A stretch of 64,000 bases of DNA from Pholis gunnellus (lineage: Eukaryota > Chordata > Actinopteri > Perciformes > Pholidae). Shown here in pieces: positions 14,604 through 28,860 of the stretch. The stretch covers positions 14,633,787-14,697,786 of the forward strand of contig OU342821.1 in the NCBI GenBank assembly GCA_910591455.2, in the 5' to 3' direction. Under the pieces are notes generated by a model that saw only the letters and a program-made list of their open reading frames with translations, had not been told where the DNA came from and searched no databases. A program made the translations under genes and the position numbers. The number at the start of each line of letters is the position of its first letter. Position 1 is the first letter of the stretch.

Positions 14604-15054
14604 CTATCAAGGTATGAAATGACCTGTATCGTGATAGAAGATTTTGGCCATAGCGCCCAGCCATACTACTACTACTACTGCTGCTCCGATTCACACCTTC
14701 ACATAACCCGATTAGATCTGTTCTATTATTTGTACGTTTTGTTTTATTATTATACTTTAAAGATAAATGTGAAATAGTTATACAGAATGGGGAAAAACAC
14801 TTTCTCTTCTAACTTTACCAAGCAGAAGTCAGGAGGCGATTGGCTTAGCGACTGAAAGCAGAGGGAAGCAGCTAGCATGGCCCTGTTCAAAGTTCAGTGG
14901 TTTTCGGAAGAGTTTTGTGCGATCACTATTTTTTTTTTTTTCTGCAAGTCATTGTACCCAACTGTTGTTCGCCAATAGTTACATTGAGTAACTCCCTGTG
15001 AATTCCTTGCATTTTTAAATGTCCGTTTGTGTAAACAAACAAACTGCATCCAGC

Positions 15055-15095
15055 CTTTTTGCTAAGCTAAGCTAACAGCTAAGCTAACAGCCTCA
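15055..15095 (+). repeat. GCTAA-run repeat fragment
   Basis: Three groups of 'gctaagctaa' type with 'cagc' spacers, resembling the core of the 2041-2190 element. The flanking sequence from about 14780 may belong to the same degraded copy. Confidence 0.4.
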
Positions 15096-18000
15096 TAGCA
15101 CCAGCGCCACGTGACATGCGAGTGACATTGATCTTCTCATGTGGCGAGTGCCATCATATTTAATGTTTCAACGAAAAGGTGAATAGGTTTGTCAGCTGCA
15201 CAACAGGATTCCCTCACTATCATCATGGAAAATAAACCACCTCCTGCACACGCACGCACAGACGAATGTGAAATTGTGTGCGTGTGTTATTTAATGTGCC
15301 TTTATAGAAACAAACGTCAGCATACAAGGGCGTGGACGCGGTTATAGAAAAGGATTCACGCTCAGATTGACAGGTTTCATTGTCGGATTTGGGCTTTGAG
15401 GGACCAGCTGAACCCGTTTGGACAGAATTCCCTCTCAATAAATTGCAACTTAAAAGGACATCTTTCACAGCACACCTTGCTATTCACGTTGCACGATGTG
15501 CTGCTTTTCCCTTCGGCTAAACAAACACTAAAAACAATGTTCATGACATTAATATCCAGGGAGCATACTGTTTACTGCTGCCGTCGAGGAGCTGGTCCTC
15601 CTCACTGCTTAAACGCTGCAGAGTTTTTATCTGCACACATCATCAGGGCATAAAAAATGTTTTTATGTCTTTACTTTCTCTCTTCTGTCTGTTATTTTCT
15701 CATTTCCCCAACCAGAAAGTAATCTTGATAGTCTAGTTTTTGTCAGTTGAAGAAAAGCAATATAACTAATACATTGTGTGAGACGAGTCATTGTGTTCAA
15801 CACAAGAAAAGTACGGAAGAAAATGCTCAACATTTCCAGTCACAGTTGTCAAATACACACCTCTGAGAGACAACAGTGTCCGTTAAAAAGATAAATATAT
15901 TAAACAAATACATGTTTTTGAATTTAGGACTCGGGCATAAATCATTGATGCTCATTTAAGGGTACATTTGATTTTTTTTGTTGATCTTTAATTCAACAGG
16001 TCAACCTCAGGATAAACACCGTCTGATCTTTTTCTGCTGGCTGGATGCTCGGGGGATTATGTTTTTTTAACGAGCGTCTCCTCATAGGAGGTAGATCATC
16101 CCTAATCAATATTTCAACGCATATATTAACATTATCCAAATTGATTAAGTGGCTTTGCATCCTTAAATGTTGTTTATCAAAGGAAAGGTCACCTGATGTA
16201 TTTGGCTGTCCAACAGGGTCTCTTCCTGCGGAGTCCATAGAAAGACACGGTGTAGTATTGATTAACGGTTTAGCTTAGCTTAGGTTTGTCATCACTAATG
16301 ATTCATAAGTAAATGTTTACACATCTCGTCAGGGAAACAATACGGAAAAGATCAGCGTGCGAGAGTGTTTGACAAATAAGATCGGAAAACGAATCAAGAA
16401 AGAGTTAAACCATCATAACTGCGGCACGCAAATCAAAGATCACATCAACGAAAATAAACCCATAAAATTCATGTTCAGACCTAGATGAGTCATAGTTCAC
16501 CCCGTCTCACCCCTGCAGCTGTGTTAATCCACTGCTCTGTCGGTGTTGGTGCAGTAAGTTCTCCATAGAGCCCCTCCTGAGTCTCACATAGATGTTACTT
16601 TAGTTATTCGTGTTCAGGAGCCTTTTTTCAATGTAATTTTCTTTTTCATGCCATTTATGCGACAATTTGTTTTTGTTTTCATTGGGCGCTAGTCTTATCA
16701 TATATAGAGTCATTCCACTTATCTTCCAAATCTAAATATTTTTGTTTTATTGATAATGTGAGACACCGATGTGTGTTTCTATTGTTTGAGTTTTTGTGTG
16801 GTCTCCGTGAAGACTAGTGACATCTTGGCGTATCTTTGTAGCATGACGGCAAACACAGGAATCCATTTTTGATGCACCGATAGTGGAAACACGCTTGTTT
16901 TGACAATGGAAACATAACACGGCAGTTGTAGCCAAACAACGAATATAAAATCTTCTCGCCCCGTCTTTTCCACGACTGCAGGCTGACGCAAGTTCACTCG
17001 CAGAGTCCGACAGACTCCGGTTGATACAACATTTGATTCAATTTGAGAACAGAGCATTAAATTATTAATCCTGGCAGGGACAGCGTTTTTTAATGAACAC
17101 ATAGTGGTGTACGATTGCTGTCTAATGCTCCATTTGGCACGTAGGAGGAGGCGAGATGATGTTACAGGGTGAAACACAAGCATTAAGGATTATTTATTAT
17201 TTTATAAAGAAAATAGAGAACTTAGAGGAGTCGTTTAAAGCTTATCAGCTCACTCCTCGGTCATTCTGCCTCTATGTCGACAAGGGATCTCTGGGCAAAA
17301 AGGGAGATTGTTCTGGGTTGGATTAAATGTGTATGCATGTGCTGTTTGGTTGCTAATCTGAGGCGTAACAATGCTACTATGGGCCCCTTTGTCCTCGTAT
17401 CGAAAATGTGGCCTTGGTTCTCTCTTGTCTTGGAAATTCCCATCCTGAAATGTCTCCGATGTAGAAGATCAAGCTAAATGAATAAGCATATGTTTGACGA
17501 TTCCCACCAGCTGAACAGAATTGCTGTCAATGCGAAGAAAAACCTTCCAGTTTGTGATCCACGGAGCCAACGTGGCCAACCGAGGACACCGACACTTATG
17601 ATCAGGACTGACTGAAGTGTCACCAGAGCGGTAACACAATCGACACCATCTGTGCAGGTTTTGTCAGCTGCCATGTGTGAATAAAGACGTTTCACATATT
17701 TTGATAACCAGCCATGAGGCTTTTTGAGTTTTCTCACCCCTTTCTGTCTGCAATGTACAGCTCCCAGTGTATAGGCCTTTCATATCTGGTAAATGTGTTA
17801 TTTTACTGAAAGCATACCGTCCATAAAGATTAGATATCGACGTCGCTATACATGTTTGTATAGACAGGTAGACGGTAGAAAAAAAAATACAGCAACATGC
17901 AAAACAATGTGTTTTATCATAAATAAGATTTATACAAAGACTACATGACATCCCACTACTTGATATCATTCTAGCGGACCCTATTATGACATGGATTGAT

Positions 18001-19138
18001 TGTAAGCCTATAAAAGGCTGAAAATAATGTATCTGCATTATGCAACAAATCTTTAAAAAAAACAGGCCAGATCTAAAGTCATCAATAGATCAACAAAGCA
18101 CCAAACAAACACGACACAGAGAGAAAACCTTCGCCATCCCATTGCTCATTGTGAAAACACTCCCATGAACAAGCCTATGGTCTCCAGCCCATTCATGAAT
18201 CTACGTCTTTGGAGTTCCTGTTTGAAAGTGTAAATCTACCAGCTCTGAGTCAAAGCCAAGGGACGCCCTTTTTCTCTTCCCTCAGATATGCAACCATTCA
18301 TGCCCTGTGGAGCGTACTCTCCACCCAAACAGTATCTCCATGGTGACACACATACTGTATATACACCAACCCTCAAGGTGTGTGTGTGTCTGTGCGTCTT
18401 TTTTTTTTTTTCTCTGTACCTGAGAGGCCTTTGAACCGTGACAACGGTTGAACGACAACGTCAGCATACAAGGGGTTTCCCTATTCACGGCCTCCGGTTG
18501 CCCGGGCAACATTCCTCAGTCGACAAACATTGGCCCGGAGTTGAGCCTGCATACCAGAGGATCTCCCAGGAAGTCCAAAAAGGCTTCCCTTGCGTGTTGT
18601 TATTGTTGTTGCTATAGTAGTGGCCGGCAGCCAGCGAGTGTGTACAGGTGAGAGCAGGTACACCCGCCGTACCAACCTCCACCCGCTGCCTTCCACTAAT
18701 GCCCGGGATAGAAATAGAACAAAGTCTTTAATAAATCGGCCAGGACGCACCTGAGAGACGTCACAAAAGAGTACATGAGGTTTTTGTATTGTAGATATTA
18801 ACGGTGTTCCAACACGGTATCCGAGGGGAATGTATGGTTTGTGAATATAAACTGAAATAGTCATTTAAACTTGTGTCTCGTCGCCTAAATCGTCCAAAGA
18901 GATGACCTGAGGTCAGTAAAATAACTGCGTCAAAAGCAGCACAGAAATACTGTAGAAAGCTCACAAGAGTTTTCTAGCCTGACCCTTTAATAAGTCAGTG
19001 TACGTGGTCCAGAAAGTGTGTGTGTACGCACATGGTTTGTCATGGTCACAAGGGAGACGAGGGGCTTGCAGTCGTTCAGTGCAAACACAAACCAGGGACA
19101 TCTGCATGCCTGGATCCCCTCCAACAGCAACACTAGCG

Positions 19139-19159
19139 CACACACACACACACACACAC
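19139..19159. repeat. CA microsatellite
   Basis: About ten CA units. Confidence 0.9.
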
Positions 19160-19838
19160 TTTACATGATATCATGACGTGGGTGTCAGCAGTTGTAGCAC
19201 CTCATCTTTCGACGTAAATGTATACATCTGGGGCTGAGGCAGATGTTCTGCATATATATATCGTGATAACCTAAAAAAAAGGAGTTTTGGGCTACAATTT
19301 CCTTTCAAAACTCAGAGATGTTGATCAATTAACATCGTACATTTGATCATTACGGTTTGAATTAAATAACAGCTCCTGCAGATTGGGAGTTAGATTGGTC
19401 GCTCCTTAGGTCCTGGTCTCACTGTTGCTGGGTAATGTTGAGAAAACAAGTGAAGCATGTTGTTATGAAACAGTGACTGACGCTGTGGAGCAGCATGCCA
19501 AAGTGAAAATGCCTCTTTTTTTCGCTGCGAGAGATTTGTATTGGAAACCGCAGATCCATGGCACCGGACCATGTAGGCCTTTCCTCTAGCGCTACGCAGA
19601 CCCAGTCCCACAGCACCATGCGTGCATGCATGTGTTTTTGTATGTGTGGTGGTGGGCCAAACATGCTTTAAAAGGGTTTCGTTTGGTTTAGTAACTCTAA
19701 CTGGAACCGAGTGTCATGTTGATTTCATCAGAAGAAATCAGTGCAATGTCATGTTACAATTTGTGAGTGAGCCGCTCTTTGAGTGAGCGCTCACTTTGCA
19801 GCCAAACAAAACTCCAGGTGGGGGTAATTCAATCGGTC

Positions 19839-19840
<2 letters not shown>

Positions 19841-19871
<31 letters not shown>
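19841..19871. repeat. CA microsatellite
   Basis: About fifteen CA units. Confidence 0.9.
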
Positions 19872-19874
<3 letters not shown>

Positions 19875-20639
19875 GATACCTAAAGTCGATAAAAACTTCA
19901 CATGCTTTGGATTTCAGAAATTTCAAAACATTTTCAAGGACTCGTCACTTGAACTTGATATCTCCTTCTACCATCCTCTTGTTTTCTTTGTCTTCTCTCA
20001 TGTTTAATGGAAATGTTTTTCAGGAAGACATCCTTAACTAATTAAGTCTTTGAGGTTGTCCTCTCGATCCACGATGCCGTGCTCCACCAAAGAGGAGAAA
20101 TGAGATCGCAGCTGTATATACTGTACATCCAATCATCCATCAAGCTGCTCCCAAGTTCCCTCTGAAACTCCCCGACTTCCCTTTGAACCCATCATTGTGG
20201 ACGAAGAAAAGAAGAAAAAAAAAACATTTGAGAGTCACCACAGTCGGCCGCGTCCTCTTATCCCGCCATGCAGACAGATAATATATGGATTATTAATCAC
20301 ATCCAAATTGTGCTGGAGCCTTTTGAACTGGAGCGACTGGTAAACAAAGATCTCCACTAAATGACAAAAAAGCTTATTTGGAGCAAAGTTGTGTTCTTTT
20401 CCTCTCAATCTAAGTAAGTACAAGAAATGTGGTGCAGAACAGAATGTTTTTCTCATGTTGAAGGGTTTATTCATGAACAATATCTAATTTAGGTGACAGA
20501 GATAACCTTCAAAGATAAATTAAGGTGTGGAGATATTGTGCGTATTTCTCTCCTTATTTCTTTATTATCTTTAGTGTCTCATGATGGTGCCAAGATGGGA
20601 AAAAAAGGGATCATAAAAGTTATTAAAATGCATCCTTAA

Positions 20640-20850
20640 GGAGGAGATGTGAGCGCTAAATATCGTTGCAATTCATCCAACAGTTGTCGTGACAATTTAC
20701 TAAAAATCATCCTCAAAATATCCTCCTGATGGCGGCGCTATAGCTTTCAACACGGGTGTTTGTGAATGTCCATCCAGCAGTTGCTGAGATATTTCAGTCT
20801 GGATCAAGGTGATGGACGACCGACACAACTGGTATTAACCAAAGTGCTTT
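20640..20850 (+). repeat. decayed interspersed repeat fragment
   Basis: Contains 'tcgttgcaattcatccaaca' and 'gctgagatatttcagtctgg', which look like the upstream part of the repeat family at 12160-12740. Boundaries are approximate. Confidence 0.4.
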
Positions 20851-21989
20851 TGGTGTTCAGAGAGAACACATCAGATTGCATTAATCTGGACTGTGAGTTA
20901 AAGTTATCACTTCAATCTGACCTTCAGCAGTCGCTGTTTTTCCAGGTGGGTTTCAGATGAGTCACCCAGAGGTTTTGCAGGTTCTTCTAGTTCTGTGTTT
21001 GGTTTTCCACAGATGCACTAAATTGCTACCAGCATGTGCCACACATCTGATCCGAGTCTTATCAGATGTACTTTGAAAGTTCTCACCGAGGAAGGACTAA
21101 ACATATTGCGTGGCAAAGCTTCATCGTGAATCCCAGCCACACTCTCACTTTCTCCTCCGGTAATTAACTGGATACCAAGATGTTTTTAATGTTACCAGCC
21201 GTCCTCTCAGTGGGCACGATACTGCTGATGCTTTCACTTAATGTGGTGTTGCGTACGAGCTCTCATTTTGAGAATTTGGGTAAAGCCCTCAGAGGCAAAA
21301 CAAGCATATTGCAGATAATCACCGAACGGGATTTTAATTTCCCAAATGTACAGCAGAGTAATCAAGACAAAACCAGCCCTGCGTGTTTGATGTTTTTGTG
21401 GAGTAACCCTTCTGTTAGTCAAAGGTAAGAAAAGTAAACTAGATTTTGGAGATTTCAGTGCTCATCATGTAGCTTCTTCTCCGCTGCCTTCCCCTTTTCC
21501 CTCTACCGAAATCACCACATCACACAATCTGTTCTTCTTAACATCAATCAATCAATTTAGCCGACATGTGCAATTGCTCAGGTTGAGGCGCGGACTTATT
21601 TTCCTGCCAGCTACAGCAGAATCAATGACCGTATACACCTGACCGGACCGCCAACAACCTCTGGGTGACTGTGGACAACAATCTGCTGTGTCAGGCTAAT
21701 ACCACAGCAAAACCATTCACTCATCTCTTGAATATTTCCCTTCATTTAAACTGCTTTCCTCACAATTTATGGCAAATCAACAGATACAGCAATTTTGCAG
21801 ACAGAATGTAACATTATTCTATTTCATTTATCATCAGGATTGTCTATATTATATATTCTAAATAATGTAGAATTAAATGGAAGTGCATGTCAAACAGTAA
21901 TCTCAAAAGTGCCACAGATCACTTTAAAGTCTGAATATGTGGTGCGACTGCTCAGATTTGGGACACCGTCTGCCGTTTTAGTATCTTTT

Positions 21990-22006
21990 GGCGCCATCTA
22001 GCGGCC
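21990..22006 (-). promoter_or_regulatory. CTCF-like motif, minus orientation
   Basis: GGCGCCATCTAGCGGCC on the plus strand reads, reversed, as CCGCTAGATGGCGCC, close to the CTCF core. It is a motif match only, and such sites also occur inside fish repeats. Confidence 0.35.
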
Positions 22007-23486
22007 GTTTCTCTGTGTAGGCAAGCGGTTTATAATACAATGTTACAAGGAGAGCAAAGCATCATGAAATACATGTCAGACTTGTGTAAAACACAGAGAT
22101 TTCCATTTGATCTCAAGAGGAAAACTGGGTCAAAGCCATAAAAACGCAGGCATCCTACAGCTACGCTATACAGAGCTGATATACAGAGCCGACTAAATCT
22201 GTGAGGCTGAGGACGTCCAGGTGGTAAACGCCAGCTTCTCCTGGGAACTGTAACAATAAAGCTGGTAAAGCGATACCATCTGGTTTAAAGAATAACTGCA
22301 TGAGATTTTCACGAGTGAAACCAGTGACTTCATTTGAAATATCAAGTCAAGGAAATGTGATCTATATGGCTCATGTTACAACGTGGGCTTTACCATCTGT
22401 ACACAGTAGACCATAGATTCAGATAAGGAGAAGCTGCAAGACTTTGTAATACAGCACACTTTACAGTGCGATTCGGTTGTATGGATGAGCTATGGGCCAT
22501 GTTCTCAATGTGTTAAAGAATTTAGGGCAGGGTGTAAAGCTGTGAAATTCACTTTGAGGCAGTAGAAATAAATAATGCAAAACAAGGTGCTAAACCATAT
22601 TTAAATGTAACAGAGGGCGACAAATACAAATCAGCATTCATCCCCGTCGTAGTGAGCGAGACTGCGTCGAGGATAGGCACAGACGCAATACAGATGATCC
22701 CCTTTTCACATATCGCTGCACCCACTGTCGGATCTATCATCTACCAACGCCCAAGGAGTAACTAAGGAGTGACTAACAAACAGTCATCTCTCCTCCACGG
22801 TCTGCAACGTGTCTGATGAGTCAAAACGTGGACAATGTCCAAACAAATGCCGTGGGAGTGAGAGTCGGTGAGCCATGATTGGAATGGACGGGCCACCAAA
22901 AGACAAAAAAAAAACACAATGTGTTTAACAGAAAAGCATTAAAGTGTTTCATCCTAAACAAACCAAACGGTGTCGTAGAAGAGGACAATGCAATGTAGTG
23001 GTGTGTGTTTAGATTTAAGTGCTGGCCCGAGTTTCAGATGATACGACTGACATTGGGATGGTTGTTTTTTGAGTCGCAGGAGCTCAGAAAATGCACGATG
23101 GACGTTTTAGCTCCATATTTGAAGCCACAGCTGTTGGTTTTAGTTTCTTCGTGGCAGCCTAAACCTCCTGGAGATTTCATCACCCAGATGTTTGTGTCGA
23201 TTCATCCGCTGCTCGTGGAGCCAGAGAACACGGAGTGATACAGGAATGACAAGCATGTTCATCAAATTCATGGATTTCTGATAATCTTCAGAGCACCGGT
23301 CTGAAGTGCACTCCTCAGGCCTCCTTTACCTCTCCGAGCCCATCATGAATCTGGCAATGTGACTTCTCAAGGGATTCAGATGCAGTCAGATTTACGTCTT
23401 TCTGTATCTGAGAGATCGATGGCTTTTAATATCTCTGGTTTTCCCCCCTCAACCAGGTCAGTGGGTTCGGGCAGCTGTAGCATACA

Positions 23487-23506
23487 CCCAGCAGTAGGTG
23501 GCACTA
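23487..23506 (+). promoter_or_regulatory. CTCF-like motif, plus orientation
   Basis: The string CAGCAGTAGGTGGCACTA fits the CTCF core well. There is no other evidence of occupancy. Confidence 0.35.
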
Positions 23507-23825
23507 CGGCACTTGTAATAAGCTCATAATGAACCATATTTCAACACCTGCATTTGTTATAAATAACAATAAAATAAATTATAATGGTAGTTTGGTGCCG
23601 TCATCAGCATTATGTCATAATAATTCAATAGGTTTATTATTTGTTTTGATTTCGTTATATGTATGATTTGCAGATAGTCCCTCAGCCTAGATGATTTTGC
23701 AACTTTAGATCCCAGTCAGTCCATCTTTAATGAGGCCAGACTTGAAAAATAATCAAAGTTTCACTGCAAAGTTCTGTGTTTTTTTAGCATCAACACCAAT
23801 CTGGTTCGGATCTCCACGCACTCAC

Positions 23826-23847
23826 CCACACACACACACACACACAG
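23826..23847. repeat. CA microsatellite
   Basis: About eleven CA units. Confidence 0.85.
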
Positions 23848-25181
23848 AAAATATACACCAATTACTGTGTGAACCAGTGGTGACAGCTGGGCAGAGCTGC
23901 ACAGTCATATGTGGGTTTTGATTTGTCTTTATCCATACAAGCCTTTGTATGTCTCACTGGTTACTGTGTCTCTTTATGCACACACTGCAATGCCCTGATA
24001 GCACTGTTTAATTGTGACAGAGGATTTCAAAACCTAAATCTGCAAACTGTATTACAGACGTACAAAGGATGGCAAAGCCTTCTTTAAAGCTAAACATCCT
24101 GTATTTTCTCCAAATATATTATTTGAGGTGCAATTTCTATGACTCATGTTGTGTTAACGGTCTCAATGGTGACTCATTGAGGGTGGTCATTTAAAGAGAA
24201 CAAAAAAAGAAATGAGTCACTTTCTGCAGTTCACGACCCTTGTTTCTTTTGAATGAAAGTGACGCAGGATTTTCAATAATTTAAACTTTCAATTCATTTT
24301 TGAAGTGGGCTTGTTGTGAGCAGCATGCTGTTATGGATTGCTCCTTATTGATCGACACCGCCGATGAAAGAAACTGCATTTACACGACACACCTCTCTCC
24401 AAGCTGTCCAGTGGATATGAAAAGGCTTTGATCTACTACTTTGACCACTGCTCAATGATCACAGTCACCAACCAATCAGTTTTTATCATCAAAATGATTT
24501 ATGGCGGTATGGCATGTTGGAGAAAATGAGTCGACCGTAACGATCTGTAGTCCGGCTGACAGAGAGATAAATTATATTGCTTTTATCGGGATCCCTGCCC
24601 TATAAAACCTAAGAATGGTAAAAAATATACTAGTATCTGTGAGAACTGCCACTCATTAATGCATAACATGTACGGAGGGCAGTAGGGAGTTCTTTATTAA
24701 ATAAAGTGGTAGAAAGGGGTAAAAGGCATCACGCGTTCAGCTGAAGATCTATCAGATCTGTAAGAGTATTGATTCTTTTTCTTTCCACCGAAATAATAAA
24801 TCAGTAACAGATCAGGGTCATGGATACTGAGTCATTCGTCTCAGAGAAACCCATCATTTATGGATGATATCTGAGAGTTAATATGCACCGTCCATGGCAG
24901 CAAATATGCATAAGGTGAGCCCAAAGTTAAGCTCCGACTGTCTGGCTGAATTATTTAGATCAACGATTCCCAGCCAGAGGAGTATAAGATGCAGCAGCTC
25001 TATAAATTTGCTAACGTAAAAAGAACACCTTGATGCACGCTATGAGTGTGTGAAAAGCAAGTAAACAGAGGAAAAATGATAATGGAGAATAGACGGCTTA
25101 AAGTAATGACTAAATGACTCAAATAGTGGTGTTGGTGAAGGTCTCACAAAAAAAGGTTTGGAATCACCACCGTCAGTACAC

Positions 25182-25183
<2 letters not shown>

Positions 25184-25263
<80 letters not shown>
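25184..25263. repeat. long pure GT microsatellite
   Basis: Forty uninterrupted GT units. The valine-cysteine frame read through it is an artefact of the repeat. Confidence 0.95.
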
Positions 25264-25267
<4 letters not shown>

Positions 25268-27271
25268 CATTTTAATTATATATTCCACAACAATCGCTTC
25301 AGTATATCTCATTTTAAAGCCGTTTGACCTTACTCAAGCTATTACCAAATGCTATTTGTCCGTCCATTTGTCTCCTTCCGTCCCCTCTCTGTTCTTTTGT
25401 TTACTCTGGTCAAATTAAATGACAGACAACAGAATCCATTTCAACAAAATAATATTGAAATAATTAATATTTCGAGATTGAATTTCATGCTGCCTCACAG
25501 GATTTAAATCAATATCAACAAGCTTAGAGGATTTAATCAATATCAACAAAAACAAATCTAAAGAGTGAGTCCTCTCCTCCAGTACCACCGGTCACAACTA
25601 TTAAAACACAAATATACAGAAATGGCCAGCACAAAATGTCCTGCACATGTGATCTGACCACTCATCCAGACCACTGGGAGGATTTACAGGATTTCTGCAT
25701 GCATTAATCCGAAGAAGGGCCGATGCTACATTGACATTATGTGTGATCCATCAGGTTCCTGTAAATGAGCCTGTGGGGCGGCTGATCCTGGGGCTCACCA
25801 GCACACACAGCAATGAGCCGGCTCGTCCCCTGTAGCTGGTGATAAATGACATGGGGCCACAATGGCCCCGCTCTCATGGCATGTGATTGACAGCACAGTG
25901 GGAACACATTAACAGGCGTTGTGTTTTCATACAAATCAGACACATTGCTTAGGCAGTGGTGGGAAATAGTTCAAATGTCAAAACACTGTTCGTTACGCAA
26001 GATCCATGTTATTTAGTCATCTGTCTATTTAGTCATTAATGCTTTTCTCTCTGATAATGATTCAGGTTACGGTTTGGCTCAGGCTTCATTATTTAGGCAC
26101 ACAATTAAAGTATAGGTAATCTTCTGTGTTATCTTAAATGCTAAAACATCAGGAGCACTGCCACACAACAACCTACAAACAGCAAATCAATAAATGTTTA
26201 GCATTCTTAAAATAGCCCTGTTTATAAAGGGCATCACCGCGCATGAGCAGTACACCGTGGTGCTGATACATTTCCATAGTTTGACTGAATAGTACCATCA
26301 ACTGCGCTGTGTTCAAGATCATATTGTGATCAGGGTTAAAAGTACAAAGACAGACATTGTTATTACTGTTGTCTTCTTAGAAAGTTGTAGATAAACTCAA
26401 AATACATTATTGTCAATATCTGTGCACGCTAGGCCTTCCACACCTTCTCAATATTCCATAACTTTGATATCTCCCGTGGCATTTTAGGTGGAACATTGAG
26501 GGGAAACAACTACCTTGGACAGATGCGCTGTTTGGCATTTCCCACAGCGCACAGACTGATCACAGACCTGTTCTCCTCAAGTTGTTGCTGCTCAATTCCC
26601 GTATTCCGCCGCCTTGTCCTGCTGCTTTCGCGTTTGGCAACGTTAATCCTCTCAAACCGATGCAAAGTCTGTTCATGACCAGGTACCATCTCCTCCAAAA
26701 AAAAACGCACGGGAAGCCAATAAAGAATAGTCCTTGACAAGCCAACAGTTAAACATTAAACTCCACCTACCAGCGGTTTGGTTTATAACAATATCCTGCG
26801 GCTGGTGTGCACCGAGAGGTGTTTAATGTCAAGTTTTTATCAGAAAACGCAGATTGTCCCATTTGTGGTGTAGAAGATAATATTGACAGAAGTTGGTATT
26901 TTTCTTGAAATGCCACACTGACAACTACGGGCAAATGACGACATCAAAATGTGGCAAACAGCAAATCACATGGCAGTGTGGCGACAGGTGGCCTAATTAA
27001 CCTCACCTGGAAATACAAAATCTGTGACATCCGCTTTCGTTGCCCACGGCTTTGAGCATGCGCATTGTTGTTTTCACGCACTCGCCGGTACTTGAAAATT
27101 GCGCGTGCGGCCATCCGCGTATACTGGGCTCTGAGAAAAGTGCTTTTAAAACGCTATTTTTTAAACTAGCCTACTGTCCAATTACCTTACATTGTATGAT
27201 AGATAACAACAATGATAATGTTTTATGTCATGCATTAATATATCCAGAATTGGACAATCAAAATGCTGCTG

Positions 27272-27284
27272 CCAGCAGGTGGCG
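27272..27284 (+). promoter_or_regulatory. CTCF-like motif upstream of synuclein, plus orientation
   Basis: CCAGCAGGTGGCG matches the CTCF core in full. It lies about 1.1 kb upstream of the putative snca first exon. Confidence 0.4.
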
Positions 27285-28089
27285 TTTTGCGGTTTTGGAT
27301 CCAAAAGATGAGCCATGTCACTCAGTCTAGGTTCAGCCTACCTGTTTGTCAGATTAGTATTTTGGCAACTAGGACAACATTTGCTGTGGATATTCATAGT
27401 GGACGATGATTCAAAGGCAGAAAACATTGCAACAGACTGTGGAAAGGACTGTGGCTCTGAGTAGAGAGAGAATAGGCTAGAGAGATACAGAACGGTAGGG
27501 AAAGTGTTGCGGCCATCTGGTTTCTCAAGAAGGAGATGCCAGCTCCAACACTGAGTTTCAATGGGCAACATTGAGGAAAATTGATTTCTTAGTGCTTTCA
27601 CCATATCGCCAGAGTCTATCAGGGGGACGATTCAAATAACCCCATCTTCATTATATTTAAATTTTCATTAATGCCTCTTGGTCCAGATCCATTCATTACA
27701 ACTCATAAAACCTATATTAAAATATGCCTTTTGACTGTATGAATATTAAATTCATGTGTGTTGTGTGTTGTTGTTCTTTAAATCCAAAACATTATAGTAA
27801 AAACAAATGGACTTGAATGAGTGTAAGTCTGATTAAAGCCAATAACATGACCTTTTGATTTAGGCTACAATGCAAAAGATTCCTGTGGGGACTGGCTGCG
27901 CAGCTGCAGTTAACATCTTACTCACATTTGAAACAGTGATCATCAGCCCAGTCGTGTTATTTTGCATAATTATACTGTCACTAATTAGTAGTTTGGCGGC
28001 AGATGCATTCAGCCAGCTGACGATTTTAAGAGCCGTGCTGCACATACATGCTGTGGGCAACCCACGTACAGAAAGAGCTACGTAATCTT

Positions 28090-28120
28090 TGTGTGTGAAT
28101 GTGTGTGTGTGTTTGTGTGT

Positions 28121-28161
<41 letters not shown>

Positions 28162-28174
28162 ATGTGTGTGTGTG
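28090..28174. repeat. complex TG microsatellite upstream of synuclein
   Basis: A long TG run with short interruptions, about 270 bp upstream of the inferred end of snca exon 1. A CA run on the same strand at 28277-28309 is its inverted counterpart, so the two could pair across about 100 bp. Confidence 0.9.
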
Positions 28175-28276
28175 AGCATCTCTTCTCTCGCATCAGCATC
28201 ACGGGGTTTAATCGCTCTTTCTCCATCACGTAGGAGGCGTCTGTCAAACCTGTGGAGCGTCTGTCTTGTTGGAACC

Positions 28277-28309
28277 ACATACACACACGCACACACACGC
28301 ACACACACG
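28277..28309. repeat. CA microsatellite upstream of synuclein
   Basis: CA units with two CG interruptions, inverted with respect to the TG tract at 28090-28174. Confidence 0.9.
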
Positions 28310-28441
28310 ATCGTGTTTGAGAGTAGGCTACAGTTGTAGTTCGGAGAGAATAAACCGGTTTCACTGCCCTTTGGGGGAATCTCCGCTGTCATCCCGGAAG
28401 ACTCACCACATTCTCGCTTTAAAGGAAGTTAACGCGAACAG
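28310..28441 (+). other. snca: probable non-coding first exon of snca
   Basis: A good donor, GAACAG followed by gtgcgt, lies at 28441/28442, and a good acceptor, 'catcctcacag', stands at 28827 before the start-codon exon. Synuclein genes usually have an untranslated first exon, so this segment is the likely one. The transcription start is not visible; the left edge given is arbitrary. Confidence 0.4.
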
Positions 28442-28860
28442 GTGCGTGGACCGCAGCTCTTTTATGTATTGTTCTCTTTCAATAATTCTTTTTTTTAAAC
28501 ATCCTTTATTCAAGAATAGCAGCTAAATCATTGTTGTATGATCTAATCGCGTAGCAATGTAGTATTTTATTTTAGATTGAAATGGATAGTAAATCCATTC
28601 ATGGTTTCTCAGTTGGGCTGTAACCAGTTGCTACAGGTGGGATTTTTCAGCAGCTTGTATCAACTGCTCAAACATTTGAGACGGTGGTGTCGGCTTCACA
28701 AACCTGCCAGAGAGAAACGTAGGGCGGTGGCATCGCTTTAGCGTCAATTGTCACACGCTTCGATCCGGGAGTGCCTTCTCAATTGTATTTATTTATTTAC
28801 TTATTTACTTATTTGACATCCTCACAGCTGCGCGCTAATTTGGGAGCCGATCGAGCAGCC

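Larger units (their letters stand above)
1..28089. other. gene-poor region upstream of the synuclein gene
   Basis: No open frame in this 28 kb looks like a real exon. The longest frames (for example near 12.6-13.06 kb) lie in interspersed repeats or are read through CA/TG microsatellites, and none has a recognisable domain flanked by a good acceptor and donor. What can be seen is AT-rich unique DNA with scattered dinucleotide repeats, several decayed repeat copies and three CTCF-like motifs, each listed separately. Untranslated exons, long non-coding RNAs or enhancers of snca could be present but cannot be shown from the sequence alone. Confidence 0.6.

Noticed and set aside
25158..25418. Val-Cys repeat frame
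   Set aside because: Pure product of the GT microsatellite.
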